Notes: generated by a model from the sequence alone, not told the origin. Positions 41,881 to 53,771 are shown, numbered from the stretch's first letter. The stretch: DNA of 64,000 nt from Argyresthia goedartella (GCA_949825045.1 OX463827.1:1572501-1636500); one strand, 5' to 3'. Program-made: numbers and translations.

Positions 41881-44050
41881 TGTATTCCTCACTGGCCTTA
41901 TGAATACAAACTTGGTGAATCCATCCACAAGTATGTGCGTGTTACCCCTTTTAGACCTTACAAAGGGCCCAAGGTGGTCGATGTGCAAAGTGTGGAATGG
42001 CAATTCAATTTTTTCTATTGGGTTTAATAATCCCTCATGTGTGTTACTGGCCTTTTTGGCGTAAGCGCAGTCTATGCAGGCTTCAACATACTTCTTAACA
42101 AATCGCTTCATTTTAGCAAACCAATAATTCTTTTTAATCCGTTCATAAGTTTTCTCGAAGCCTACATGACCTATGTCGTCATGATTCATTTTGCACAACT
42201 GCCACCTTGCGCCTTTTGGTACCACCCATCTAACACAATCTTTGTTCCCATCTATGCATTTGAACAGCTTGTTATCCTTCAAAATGTAGTTCTCTTTGAT
42301 GTAATCTAGACCCTTTGTATCCAAGTCACTGGCTACAATGTCGCGAATACGTCGCAGCTCCGAGTCACCCAATTGGAGGGTAAGTAACCAACCATCATCA
42401 CTTATGGCCATGATAGCAAGAAATTGCTCAGGATTGTTGGTTGTAGAGTCTCCAACCGGGTTCCTAGAGAGCGCGTCGACGTGTTCTATTTTTTTCCCTG
42501 CCCTGTACTCAACGGAGCAGTCGAATTCTTGCAGCGCCAGCCACCACCGTGCTATCCTCGGTACCAAGTCACGTTTGCTAAACGTAGAGCGGTGTGCGCT
42601 GCAGTCGGTGACTACCTTGAATTCTTTTCCTAACAGGTATATGCGAAACTTTTTAAGAGCGCAAACTACAGCTAAGGTCTCCAACTCATAGGAGTGAAAG
42701 TTCTTTTCTTCAGGGGTCGTTTGACGGCTGTAAAAAGCCACAGGGCGAAAAGAACCTTCACTACCTTGAGGTCGCTGAAGCAAGATTCCTCCAACTCCTG
42801 AGCTGCTGGCATCAGCATGTAGCTCGGTCTCGGCCGCCGGGTCGTAAATGGCAAGCACGGGTCGATCAATTAGTTTGGCCTTTAGGGTCACAAAGGATTT
42901 TTCTTGGTCATCAGTCCACTCCCAAGGGGCATCCTTCTTAAGTAGTTTTGTAAGAGGATGGGCTATTTGCGCGAAACCTTGGACGAACTTTCTGAAGTAA
43001 TTCACCAATCCGAGGAATTGGCGAACGTTGTGAACGTTCACGGGGCGAGGAAACTCTGCAACGCTCCGAGTTTTTGCCTCTCCAGGTTGAACACCCATCG
43101 AGTCAATTTCATAACCCAGGAAATCAATCTTATTTTGCAGAAAACTACACTTTGCAAGGTTGAGCTTGAGATTGGCCTCCTTCAGCAAACCAAGAATTTC
43201 TTCTAACCGGTCCATGCATTCCTCAGGTGTTTTGCCGAAGATTAATACGTCATCAATATAGACCGTAGCCTTATCGAACCGTGCTGGTCCGAGGACATGG
43301 TTCATCATCCGCTGGAAGACTGCGGAGGCATTTGCCAAACCAAACGGCATACGATTGTACTCGTATTGTCCGTCTGGAGTGACAAATGCCGTCAGATGTT
43401 TGCTACCTTCCGCTATAGGTACCTGGTAATAACCAGACATAAGATCTAGGGTTATAAACCATGCCTGCCCGGACAGTCTTGCTACCTCATCTTCTATAAT
43501 GGGGATGGGATATCTTTCCTTGACTGTCACAGAATTAAGAAGCCTGTAGTCCACGCACAAACGGATGTTACCATCCTTTTTACGAACCAGGATAATAGGA
43601 CTCGCGTAGTTTGACACGGACTCCCTAATAATCCCCGCTTGTAACATGTCATTCACCATCGCGCGGACTTTTTCACGTTCCTGGTGCGAGAGTCGATAGG
43701 GTCTATAGACTACCGAACGTGAACTGTTTAGTTCAATGTTCATTTTCGTTACGCTCGTACAGCCCAACTCCGCTAAGTTTTGCGCAAAACAGCCTTCATG
43801 ACGGCGGAGTATGTCCATAAGCCTTGCCCTATCACTGTCAGATACTGAATCACCTACGTTGACTTGGTTCGCGTCTAGTTTATTGGCCGTAATGGAGGTC
43901 CCAGACGATGAACTTGAAACTAGGGGTTCTGTTTCGTTCATAAGCCTGTAAACAACATCTACCCTTTCAGCTCGCGAGAACACAAAGTTCTCTTGAATCC
44001 AACATGGTATCGAACACGGGGTCAGAACAACATGGAGAGAACCATTTTTA
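41749..44050 (-). pseudogene. Gypsy-like pol: RT, RNase H and integrase N-terminus
   Basis: The open frame 43983-41749 (extending upstream in frame to about 44050) has RT with ASPIILVRKKDG, the LCVDYRLLN block, FGLANASAVFQRMM and the catalytic YIDDVLIFG near residue 245. RNase H-like region: LHADASSSGVGGILLQ, YELETLAVVCALKKFR. Integrase: HHCC zinc region (HDDIGHVG...CIDCAYAKK) and the first catalytic Asp in HIDHLGPF. The frame then shifts inside the integrase core, and the last residues before 41749 are out of frame. The clean RT and RNase H suggest moderate age. Confidence 0.9.
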
Positions 44051-44618
44051 CCTCATAAATGCCTCCACAGACCACGTACTGATTGTTCGGCCTTCCTACG
44101 ATTCTAGTACCTATGGCAACACTACCAGAGAAAAGCGACTCGGCATCGGCTCTCACACTTGCGGCACCATAAAGGTTACAATGAGCAGTGACTCTAATCC
44201 TCTGTAGGCGTTCAGAATTTTCATCTAAATCGGGATTGGGGACTTCAGCGCCAATGTGTAGAAATTGTAGCTTCTGAGAGTCTTTGTAGACTACAACATG
44301 TGGCTGTTCCGAAAAGCTCTGCCCAATGAGCATTGGCTTTTCAAGTAAGGCATCATCTACTATTTTACACATAACAATAGCGCTTACTCCGTCAATGGAC
44401 AGGTTCAGTTTTACCGCGCCTTCAGACTCAACTAAGCTGTTCCCAAAACCTCTTAGCACAGACGGAGTATTGTTGTGGTCAATGCCGAGTTTGACAAAAT
44501 AAGATCGCTTGATAAGAGTCGCCTCACTGCCCAAGTCAATGAATGCTTCCATAGGTAAGCTTTCGACAAGCACTTCCTTAACGAACTTGCCAGAAGGACT
44601 TGAATCTGAAATTTTCAT
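44022..44618 (-). pseudogene. Gypsy-like protease
   Basis: Retropepsin domain with FIDLGSEATLI where most relatives have DTGS or DSGS; the Leu after the Asp is seen in several insect gypsy-like proteins but is unusual. The ILIGQSF-type flap region follows. The frame overlaps the end of gag by 4 bp (44615-44618), a common gag-pol arrangement, and breaks by one base near 44040 before joining RT. Confidence 0.75.
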
Positions 44619-45904
44619 CGTCTTTTTTCCGTGTCAGCCTTCATTGACCCTGCGCTATCCTGTTTTGATCGGCACGCCTCGGATTTATGACCCACTTTGT
44701 TACAGTGTATGCATTTCATCAGAGGTTTGGGACATCTCTTAAATGGATGTCTCTTTTCCTTACAATTAAAACAATACAAAATCATATTGTTTTTCGAGGT
44801 AATTCTACTAGACTGTTTTTCATCCGGTGTGCTGAAACCGCGGTCCCTAACTTGTTGCGGCTGCTGTGACGGAAATTCTTTATTGCTGCTAAGGAGGAAT
44901 TTTAACAATTGGTCGGGCTCTTGGCAGCGCAATGCTAAAGCACTTGACCTAGCGGTCCTGTCATTGATGCCATGTATGATGCAGTCCACGGCTCGCCTAC
45001 CCGAGATTTCGCACTGATTTAAGAGGGCCAATTTCTCATAATAATAGTTTTCTATGAGTTCGTTTGGTCTACTTCTACGCCTCAACATATCTTCTAACAA
45101 TTGTCCATAATTCTGCTCACAGGGAAATGCGTTCATTAGTTTATGCTGCCACTCTTCCCATGTGAACATAATAGAATTAAGACTACTGTACCAAGTCTTT
45201 GCTAATCCGGTAAGTTTTTGCATTGAGAAATGAACCGTCGTCCTCTCATCCCAGCCGTAAACCTTGGCACATTCATTTACTTTTTTTGTCCACATGTCCA
45301 TACGTTGGTTCTTCTCCGAAGGATTAAATTCAGGAATAATATTTTTATAGTCTAATCCTTTGACAATTGACTGTGGGCCCAGGTTTGCCGGCTGTGATGG
45401 GAGGATGTCTTTTATAGACTTCATAATCTCCATAACATCTTTAGAGATAAAGGAAGGACTACATGACCTTTTCCCTCGGTGTCCGTCACCCGCGACAGTT
45501 GGCTTGCTGCGGCTGCGACTGCGGCGGGCGCTGCTCCTCGACTCACGCCGCTCACGCTGCTCGCTGCGGCGACTGCGGCGGGCGCTGCTCCCCGACTCAC
45601 GCCGCTCGCGCTGCTCGCTGCGGCGCCTGCGCTGTTCATCGTCGCGCTCTCGCTGAAGCCGAAGTTCCAGTTCTAGCTGCCCAAGTCGCTCTTGCTCGCG
45701 CTTCAGCGCCTGCTCTCGCTCCAGCAGACGGCGGCTGTGGCTCCGGCTGGAGCTGCGGCTGCGCTTGCGAGCACTTCCACGGCTGCGGCTTCGACTACGA
45801 CACGTCACCCGGCTTGGGCTGCGACTACGTCTCGCTTGCGAGTCTCCTCGCTGACGAGGGGTTTCGAGGCCCCGCCGCCGTCGAGTGTTTTCATCATCCT
45901 CCAT
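44615..45904 (-). CDS. Gypsy-like gag, open
   Basis: 429 residues. Residues 1-150 are extremely Arg/Ser/Glu-rich, including a duplicated SEQRERRES.SSARRSR unit (DNA period about 54 bp near 45530-45630). Then a retrotransposon gag capsid-type region (DMWTKKVNECAKVYGW, LTGLAKTWYSSL, MLRRRSRPNELIENYYYEKL). Near the C-terminus are two CCHC-like zinc knuckles (CFNCKEKRHPFKRC; CIHCNKVGHKSEAC). No stops. It would bind element RNA and form particles; its element is otherwise broken. Confidence 0.87.
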   Translation of the reverse strand: MEDDENTRRRRGLETPRQRGDSQARRSRSPSRVTCRSRSRSRGSARKRSRSSSRSHSRRLLEREQALKREQERLGQLELELRLQRERDDEQRRRRSEQRERRESGSSARRSRRSEQRERRESRSSARRSRSRSKPTVAGDGHRGKRSCSPSFISKDVMEIMKSIKDILPSQPANLGPQSIVKGLDYKNIIPEFNPSEKNQRMDMWTKKVNECAKVYGWDERTTVHFSMQKLTGLAKTWYSSLNSIMFTWEEWQHKLMNAFPCEQNYGQLLEDMLRRRSRPNELIENYYYEKLALLNQCEISGRRAVDCIIHGINDRTARSSALALRCQEPDQLLKFLLSSNKEFPSQQPQQVRDRGFSTPDEKQSSRITSKNNMILYCFNCKEKRHPFKRCPKPLMKCIHCNKVGHKSEACRSKQDSAGSMKADTEKRR

Positions 45905-46636
45905 TCCCTGAAACTCGCCGCAAAATTGTATGCATTACGGCGGCTGCTCGTACGGCAAAAATAACGAAATTTTGGCCCCGAAGTTACTATTATTATTACA
46001 GTAAAGAAAATAGTAATAACACATACCTGTTTGGAATCAAAAGACCAACTACCCAAATCTTCGAGTTAGAAATATATATACTCTGTATATAGGTAGTTGC
46101 TCAGCTCAAATCGATTTTAATTGAAATTTTCTAGTGAAATAATATCCATAAAATTAGGGCTTTCTGTAGCTCAAAGCAGCTCGATAAATGTCGTTATCGA
46201 ATCTGTGACCTGATTCTGTGACATTACGTTTTTGCACTGTGGTCTGAATTGTGTATAGTCCCAAGCTCGAGCTATTTGAAGCTTTGTTTTTTTTTTCAAC
46301 TTTCGGAAAACTTCTCGTTTTGTTTCACCTACAATCCAGTTACAAGGTAGCGGTCGCCAGTTCAGGCCAAGGTCGCACGTTGCTTGTACCTAGTGGGTCA
46401 ATATAAGAGCTACTGATCATCGCAGGGTCATTTGTACAATTATACTAGGTAATTATACAGATCTCAAATAAAGTACGCCCTTTTGAAATAAGGACAAACT
46501 TTTACTCTTTCCAATATTTGAACGAGTAAATACATCCTTGTTCTCCTTGCTTACAGATGACTATACTTACAAGAATTTCCTTTATGTTATTTTCCGTATG
46601 GCGTGTCAGAGGACATTCACTGAGGTGCAATAAATA
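45905..46636. other. Upstream region of the gypsy-like element
   Basis: Should contain the 5' leader and 5' LTR on the minus strand, but neither was delimited. No other gene seen. Confidence 0.35.
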
Positions 46637-47836
46637 AAACCGGTCAAGTGCGAGTAGGACATCGGACCCGCACACGAAGGGTTCCGTACCATTGTACACG
46701 GAAAATGACGAAAAACGACAGTCTTTTGTACGAGTAAATACATATACCTATTTAATATTTTATAATAAAAAATGAAATACTAGGTAGGACTACATTCAAG
46801 GCAGTACATCGAAACATTGATAAATAGTTTTGTGTATGTAGTATGTAAGTATTAAACTATGTACTCAGGTTAACGAAACTCTTTGCTCATTGAAACCGGA
46901 AGTGGATAGAAATTGAGTAACTTATTTACAGAAATACAATCAAATATGATAAAAAACTTAATATTATTTATGATAATTTGAATGAGCAATTTATTAATCA
47001 CATAATGACAAAATACTAAGCACAAAATTTAATATCCGCAATTAAATATATTTCCCGATAAGATCGGGAGAGTCAATTTGTCACCGATAAACAAATAAAA
47101 CAAAATGGGTAGGAAAATGGCCATACCAATCATTTCTTCTATGGGTACTTCTTTTCATTATTGAAAATCGGTATGTCTCATTATTTGTTGCTGTTGCGGC
47201 AACAGAAAATTTCAGCTCTCTACCTGCTTCGGTAGATCCGATAGAGCCCGGTGACGGACGGACGGACGGACGGACAGAGAAACGGACATCGGAGGCTTAG
47301 TGAGAGCCCAGTATACATATATAACAGTAGATAATCATGCAACAAAGGTACATCGCACGGCTGCACACATGCGCGCGTGTTCGGTACGCACGCATACAAA
47401 GCTTCCGGGAATGATGGAGACTGCTTCAATCAATGAAGACAGCAAGCCGCCCCAGTACCACGCACGATATCAAAAGAATCCAAATAGGCTTGTAACTAAG
47501 CACCTACGAACCTAGTGCAGTTTATCAACTATTATACTTACAAGGAAATATTTTAGGTATAGTATAGTGGTAAGTATTGAAATATTCTTTAATATTATTA
47601 CTATGTATAAACAATATTGTGTATTAAACTGTAACAGAAATACTTTGCATAGGTACCTACTTAAAAGCAAAATTAGTATTTTAGGTATGCCAAGCCACAA
47701 ACGTGACACAGCCCTGCGCATCGAGCGAAAGTAGGTAACGATCGCTCCTAAACGGGCTCTGATTTACTACTGTTCTATATGTATACTGTGGTAAGAGGGT
47801 CCCGTTTGGCACCCATCGGGTACGGAACCCTAAAAA
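46637..47836 (+). repeat. Dispersed lepidopteran-type repeat, copy 1 (interrupted)
   Basis: Starts AAACCGGTCAAGTGCGAGTAG with GGGTTCCGTACCATTG (46679-46694); continues with GTTGCGGCAACAGAAAATTTCAG (47190-47213) and GACGGACGGACGGACGGACAG (about 47253); ends GGGTACGGAACCCTAAAAA (about 47818-47836). Extra DNA separates the three blocks. The ends are partly inverted (GGGTTCCGTACC versus GGTACGGAACCC). No protein. Confidence 0.75.
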
Positions 47837-48000
47837 ATTACAAAAGTGTATTGTATGCATGTGTCCAGTGCAGTTACGGGATAGACAACAACAGGTTTCG
47901 GATACGCAAAGAAATATTAATATTACTTATTACTTGCAAGCATTTATGTCCTTGATGATGATAATAATTTGTCGCGTGAAGATACGACCTAACAGAAACT
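47837..48000. other. Unassigned spacer
   Basis: Nothing recognised. Confidence 0.4.
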
Positions 48001-48790
48001 AACAGAACCTAACAGAAAACAACAACCAGGATAACATTTAAAGTGTCAGTTTATTGGTTATATACCGTAAAGTCTATAAAAAGATGATGCGAAGATGAGG
48101 ATGGATGAGATGTGAAACAGGTTTTATAAAATACAGATGTCTGGATAGAAAGAAGGAAGCGGAGACCTGGGTGCAGGTATTTGTTGTTGTAGATGTTGTT
48201 GAAATCGTCGTTGTAGGAACAGTAGCGGGCGTACTTGTAGTTACGCCTCGCAGGATCCCGTTGTAGAAATCGTCGTTGTAGGAACAGTAGCGGCGTTGGC
48301 ACGACTCGCAGAATCCCGTTGTAGAAATCTTCGTTGTAGGAATAGTAGCGGCGTAGGCGCGGCTCGCAGAATCCCGTTATTTGAAGATTGATTTGAAGGT
48401 TTTGAGGGAGTTTGAAGGCTCGCAGGATCCCGTTATTTGAAGATTGATTTGAAGGTTTTGAGGGAGTTTGAAGGCTCGCAGGATCCCGGGGTTGAGCGAC
48501 CCCGGGATAAGGCCTTTACTGGTACTTCCAGTTCAGAAACTGACGTGAGACTGTCCAGAATTGAAGAAATGTTCCGCTTTTATACCTTTTTTGGAGAGTT
48601 CTAAAAATTATTTAAATTAAACGTAATTATTGAGAGTGGCCAAGAGAGAAAGAGTATTTTTGTAAAAGTATTAAAGTAAACATATCAGACCGCTAACGAG
48701 TTTGAATGGACATTGCCATGACAACCAGATAAACAATCAACAAATCAAATGTCAAATGTTGATTTCAGACTCGTAATATAAAATCTAACA
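48001..48790 (-). repeat. Tandem-repeat block, possibly a solo LTR
   Basis: Three units of about 58-60 bp (GTTGTAGAAATCGTCGTTGTA..., about 48190-48375) followed by two identical 56-bp units (TTATTTGAAGATTGATTTGAA..., about 48376-48486). Both unit types end in the same GGCTCGCAGRATCCCG. A 10-bp perfect hairpin follows (48483-48508). Read on the minus strand, a TGTTAG start (48788), a TATA-like GGTATAAAAG (about 48582-48591) and an AATAAA (about 48048-48056) occur in LTR order, so a solo LTR is possible but unproven. Confidence 0.5.
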
Positions 48791-49824
48791 GTAACCCCAG
48801 GAAATAAATTACCTAAAAACGAAAGGAAAAAAGGTAGCGCACCAGCGCGCACAAACCCCGAGATTGCAGAGTTTCGGAGAAAGCCAAAACAAGGTCACCA
48901 AAGGTAAACCGTTTCGCTATCGATTTAAAAGTGCTGATAGCATGAAAATGCAGAGCGAACATGATTTATTAATGTGTTCTAATGGTTTAAAACGTTACAG
49001 GGTCCTGTGGAAGTAAAGGTGATACCAGATAATAAGCCATCAGCTCACCAAGTATCCAGCGTAATAGAGCAAGGTACCCTGAAGGACAAACAAAAAAGAC
49101 TGATGGTGGAGCTGGAGCTAAGGGATAGGAGACCAGAATAGCATGTACGTACAGGAGCAGTTACCAAAGCTTCTTTAAGTTTCTCGAAAGCAGCTGCAGC
49201 CTTGGAATTTTTAAGACATTCAAGAAAATAGCACGTAAGTAGTATAACATAACACTACATATTATGGAATGGCTCAAACAAGAGAACCTGTTTTACTTGC
49301 TCTTAAAACTTATGATGAATCATATTTATTAAATATCTTGGATAATAACATATCTCTTAGAGCACGTCATTCACTTAATACTATAGGTCTACGTTCCAGA
49401 AGAAGATACTTCTCAGAGGACCCACAAGAAGCTCTTTGGTAGCGATTTTTCAAAGGAAATACTTATAACTAATAATACATTGATTTCACTTATGTCTATG
49501 TAAGGATAGCAAATGGAAGAAAATGCAGCCCAAGGATAACCTTCTAGATAATTTGACACTCAGTTGAGTATTATCCCCCCAAACATAATTTACTTTTAAT
49601 AAACGTTTTGAATTTATGTGTCAGTATAAGCTTTGAATAGTATCGGGGACCTTATTGTAAAAGCTTAAACATTGAGCGATGAAGGTATTGGAAATTTGTG
49701 GATTCCATTTATTCCACTAGAGTAGCTTGTCAGTTTATTCTTATTTCTAGTTATAAAATAACAGGTGGATATTTTTCTTGACATACAAAATATTCACAAG
49801 AATGTTTTAGGAAGGCAGAGTCAG
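48791..49824. other. Unassigned DNA
   Basis: No convincing gene. A 57-codon frame at 49269-49442 (MAQTREPVLL...) has no motif I know. Confidence 0.35.
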
Positions 49825-50010
49825 AATGTTGGGCTCGAGTTTCTGCCTGCCAAGCGGGAGCTCCCGAGTTCGAAACCTGGCTGGTGAGAAAGAAAAAATA
49901 TTCCCCAGGTCTTCGACTTTTATTTGTTTTCTGGTTTCCGCGACACAGGGTTTCCTTGTGGGGCCAGAACCCCGTTTATAAATGTATTTTATGTAATGTA
50001 CAAACAACAC
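49825..50010 (+). repeat. SINE-like sequence with a tRNA-type B box
   Basis: GAGTTCGAAACCTGGC (49865-49880) matches the RNA polymerase III B box, preceded by a tRNA-like region. It continues into a body without coding potential. No second copy in the window, so this is tentative. Confidence 0.4.
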
Positions 50011-50072
50011 GAACTGGATTCGTGATGTCATTTTGTTGGTCTAAGGCTTGCATTACAGCGAGGTATACCTAC

Positions 50073-50197
50073 CAGTCTCTTGGCGCCTGAGCGCGCCTGG
50101 AGGGGGTCGCGGAGCATGGGAACAAGAGAGATGCATACATGGGCCAGAGAGAGACGGTGGCCTCGCTCAGGCACCAAGAAACTTGGCGTCAGGTATT
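50073..50197. repeat. Small foldback (about 125 bp)
   Basis: CTTGGCGCCTGAGCG near 50078 pairs with CGCTCAGGCACCAAG near 50165-50180 (one mismatch), a MITE-like hairpin. Confidence 0.6.
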
Positions 50198-50306
50198 CAA
50201 GTAACGTGGCAGAGTTATATTTGAAACTTACCTGACTTTTCGTAACCATCAGCAAGGTTAATTTTATGTCATTTCACGTAGTTAGGCAAATGATTACCGC
50301 ATGACG

Positions 50307-51038
50307 TACACTCGGCGCCACGAATAAAGAGCTCTCGGAGAAACTGGCGGGGATTACTGCGCATGTGTACAGTCGCGGCATAATTCCGAAGTGCGTTTTT
50401 AGGGTTAGTGTGAAGGAATGAGTGTTCAGGACTTTCTTCACTTCTATTTTTTCTCTGTTTGATATTTTGTTGATTGGGATATTAGCCGATGTAAATAATG
50501 GTCTTTGTGTCAAATAAACTATAGGTACTCTCTATTGACAACATTTGTTAACGTCAAGGTTGAAACCTATATATAAATAACCCCCTAGCATAGAATGCCC
50601 CTAGTCACTAGGGCCTAGTGAATATAGATACTTGTAGTAATAGTCCTGCACACTCTTTTCTTCCCGCTGACTAATAATTTGTAACAATTAAACCACAATT
50701 AAGTTTTTCATCAGACTTCTTCATCAGTATTTCATCAGACTCTTTTTTGATATAACAGTTCACAACGTAAACCATTTTTCTAGCTTGCCTAGTCAGTACT
50801 TTATTTTTCGGCATTTTCGACCGGGGCGAAAGATAACGTTGGATAATATTGTATGCGACTGTACTCAAGAAGCTTCGAGACGTGCTTTCGGTGCGGGCAT
50901 CGGGAAACGACTGATCAACGAATCAGGTGCCGGCGCTGACTACCGCCCCCGTCGCTCCTCACTTCCCCGCGCCAAACACGTGAAAAGTGACTACTGCGCA
51001 TTCAAGGACAAAGCTCTTTAGTCGTGGCGCCGAGTATA
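50307..51038. mobile_element. Non-autonomous DNA transposon (about 730 bp)
   Basis: Terminal inverted repeats TAYACTCGGCGCCACGAMTA (left 50307-50333, right ending 51038) match over about 27 bp with two differences. No transposase inside; short open frames are motif-free. The target duplication is not clear. Confidence 0.75.
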
Positions 51039-51578
51039 TCACTAGAACAATTACCGATAATTGTAGGTGAGCTCTATATCACGCACACAAAGGTACTTAG
51101 TTTTCCGTCTAGTGTGGTACTTAAGTATTCTGTTTAGGTATTTCGCACAAGTATTGCCGATGGTCAGAGGTATGTATTGATAAAAGGTAATTAAGACAAT
51201 AGACGGCAGAAGTCCTTACCTTGTCAGTTTCCAATGACATTAAAGGGATGTCCTTATCACCGTAAGTAGCTTGATTTGCCAGGAATAATTTGTATTCTCA
51301 TTTCATTCAGCTAAGCAACTACAGCACCAAGAGGTAATCATTATGTGGGGGACGATTAACAAATCACGAATATTCAAATTTTAGCGTAAATAATTACTAC
51401 AGTTATTTCGTATCCCATAATAATCGGTCGGAAGAGCTTGAAAGAGCAACAAATTTCAAGCAATTAAGTCAGCGAATTCTTTCAGGCATTTTTCAGTAAA
51501 GATTTAGTTTACTTCCTCACCAAGTCCTATGAGCAGGTACGTTTATTAATTAATTTGAATATTTCTGTATTCCATGCA

Positions 51579-52713
51579 GGCCCCGCTTCCACCCCCATCA
51601 TGGGAAGATGCTCGGCTCCATGGTCCTCGGGAGCCCTAACTGCCTGAAGCTCAACGTCTACACGCCAGCAGGCCTGAAGCCCGACAAGCGCCTACCAGTC
51701 ATGGTATACATCCACGGTGGCTGCTTCTTTGAAGGAACGGGTACAGCTTTTCTGTACGGTACAGATTACTTCGTAGAACAAGGTGTTGTGTTTGTCGGAG
51801 TGAACTATAAATTGAACGTTGAGGGCTTCTTATGTCTCGGAATAAGAGAGGCTCCAGGCAACGCTGGGTTGAAAGACCAAGTGGCAGCGTTGAAGTGGAT
51901 TAAGGATAACATAAGAGCGTTTGGAGGAGATCCTGATAATGTAACTGTATTTGGAGAGAGTGCTGGAGCAGTATCCACATCTCACCTCATCCTCTCCGCA
52001 TCTGCTAAGGGACTATTCCATAAAGCGATACTTCAAAGTGGATCAACTCTGGCTCCATGGGGTCTCCAACATGATCCTATAAAAACAGCAAGCACTTTAG
52101 CCAAAGAATTCGGTTACGATACCAAAGACCCTCACAAAATTCTCAGTGTTCTTTCAAACAAAACTGCAAACGAACTGATCAATGCCATAAAATATTCCAA
52201 GGGACACAATTATATCACAGCAGAGACGCTTTTTGTCCCTTGTATAGAGAAGGAAATACCCGGAGTTGAGCCCATAATTACCCAGTTTCCATCTGAAATT
52301 ATTAAGTCTGGGAACTACACAAAGGTGCCAATGATCATTGGTTTTAACGATAACGAAGGTATATACTTCGTCGCCAAGGACTTTGGTACATCACTTAAAG
52401 ACGTCGACACTAATGATATTCTACAACCGGATTTAGTTTTCCCTACAACAGAAGAGAAGAATATTACAGCAGAAAAGATCAAGACCCATTATTTCTCTTC
52501 AGAGAAAAAGGAAAAGATTACTGATATGGTAGACCTGTATTCCGACCTCCATTTTAAGATGCCTTCGGTGATTGAATCTAGAATGTATGCTGAGACAACA
52601 GATAAGCCTATTTACTACTATTTATTCAAGTACAGTGGCTACATTAATATGCCAAAGATAATATCGAGGTTCGGCTTCATACGAGGAGCTTCTCATGCTG
52701 ATGAGCTCTTCTA
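51579..52713 (+). pseudogene. Carboxylesterase, large central exon, cut by a DD41D mariner
   Basis: Type-B carboxylesterase (alpha/beta hydrolase) that would hydrolyse ester bonds, in insects often for detoxification or odorant and hormone turnover. The exon starts after a ttccatgcag acceptor at 51578 with APLPPPSWED, typical of the family. A frameshift or deletion near 51605 loses about 25-30 residues before GSPNCLKLNVYTP. The main frame (from 51608) has the oxyanion loop YIHGGCFF, nucleophile Ser in VFGESAGA, Glu in FNDNEGI and His in GASHADELF; as numbered from 51608 these are S118, E250 and H363. The frame is broken at 52713 by a transposon. No first exon was found upstream. Confidence 0.9.
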
Positions 52714-52964
52714 CCGGGTGACTGTAAAACCTCTAGCTATATCAAAAGAGCGTACTCCTTGATAAAAATACAAAATGCATGTTTTGTTACTTTCGTCTGC
52801 TTTCACAGTAAAATATTAAGTAATCAACCGTCAAAGTATTCCTACTAGTCCCAAATAGTGTTGTTGCCATATTTACCGCCCGCCCAGTGTTGATAACATC
52901 GCACCGCGGTTTCGCTTTGTGTAGCGCCGCGCTTTCACTTTGTGTAGCGCCGCCGCCGCCGTCG

Positions 52965-53016
52965 CCGCTGCGATCGTCTCGGCATTACGTAGGTAATGGT
53001 GAGACGATCGCAGCGG
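52965..53016. repeat. 16-bp perfect inverted repeat in a GC-rich patch
   Basis: CCGCTGCGATCGTCTC (52965-52980) and its complement (53001-53016), 20-nt loop. Just upstream TTTGTGTAGCGCCGC occurs twice. Confidence 0.85.
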
Positions 53017-53104
53017 CCGGCGGCGCGGCAATTTGTAGTTTAAATGATTCCTGCCTAGCTACTAAAGAATACGTTGATTTACTTATAACAAACCTTCAAA
53101 CTAC

Positions 53105-53172
53105 TAGCTACCTTACAACCTATCTACCTAACTACCTACCTACCTAACCACCTACCTACCTACCTACCTAGT
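53105..53172. repeat. (CTAC)n microsatellite
   Basis: Imperfect CTAC/CTAA tetranucleotide run. Confidence 0.9.
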
Positions 53173-53225
53173 CAACATTTCAAACAAAACAAATGGATTT
53201 TCGACCCGCAAACGACCGCTCTTGA

Positions 53226-53480
53226 GGTGAACGCACACTTATCGACATCGGCACGCATCATCCGCACGGAGCGGATAGGCCTTGTCTAAGGAATCTTCCC
53301 TGCGACTCGTGTGTTGCTCTGTCGCACGCAACAGAAGGCAGAATGCTTCGTCCGCATACTCCGCGCCAAATCTGATGACGTCATCAGGATTTCTCCGGAT
53401 TCCGACGCGGATAGGTGAGCGAGGTTTCGTATGCGGTGCGGTATTTCGGTGCGGACTATGCCGATAAGTGTGCGTTCACC
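53226..53480. mobile_element. 255-bp MITE nested in the DD41D element
   Basis: Perfect 19-bp terminal inverted repeats GGTGAACGCACACTTATCG (53226-53244) and complement (53462-53480). GC-rich interior with many CGCA/TCCG motifs, no protein. Target duplication not clear. Confidence 0.8.
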
Positions 53481-53771
53481 ATTAGATAGGTCAGTTTAAC
53501 TAGTTTTTTGAGTGGGGGTCAGTAAGTTAGGGTGGATCAGTCAAGAAGCTACTAACCACCGGTGGGCCGCGATTATTATTTAGTTAGGTACCTACCTACC
53601 TACCCTAGCTACTGAGTTCTGGTGTAGGTATTATAAAACTTTTACTTATTTTCATGAGATGAGCACGTGTTTAGGTAAATGCTGTACGTAGTTTGTAGTT
53701 TAGGATCAACTTCATGTGCTGCGAACTGAAGAAATTATTAAAAACAGTGATATTGAATACGTACCTCAAAC

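Larger units (their letters stand above)
41156..45904 (-). mobile_element. Gypsy-like LTR retroelement, near-complete coding region, frameshifted
   Basis: Minus-strand gag, protease, RT, RNase H and integrase in standard Ty3/gypsy order. No env-like frame was recognised. LTRs could not be delimited: I found no clear direct repeat between 40100-41150 and 45905-46500. Frameshifts at the protease/RT junction and in the integrase core make it inactive as read. Most of each domain remains open, so it is younger than the relic at 1953-4293. Confidence 0.88.

Noticed and set aside
41156..45904. Envelope gene of an errantivirus
   Set aside because: No third frame with a signal peptide, fusion segment or transmembrane helix was found next to the integrase end.
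45463..46092. Plus-strand frame of 209 codons rich in Cys, Ala and Arg
   Set aside because: It is the reverse strand of the Arg/Ser-rich gag of the gypsy-like element; composition alone keeps it open.
49269..49442. 57-codon plus-strand frame (MAQTREPVLL...)
   Set aside because: No recognisable motif, no neighbouring exon and no conservation evidence available.
49825..49900. Possible tRNA gene with GTTCGAAACC B box
   Set aside because: No convincing acceptor stem; more likely a SINE head.
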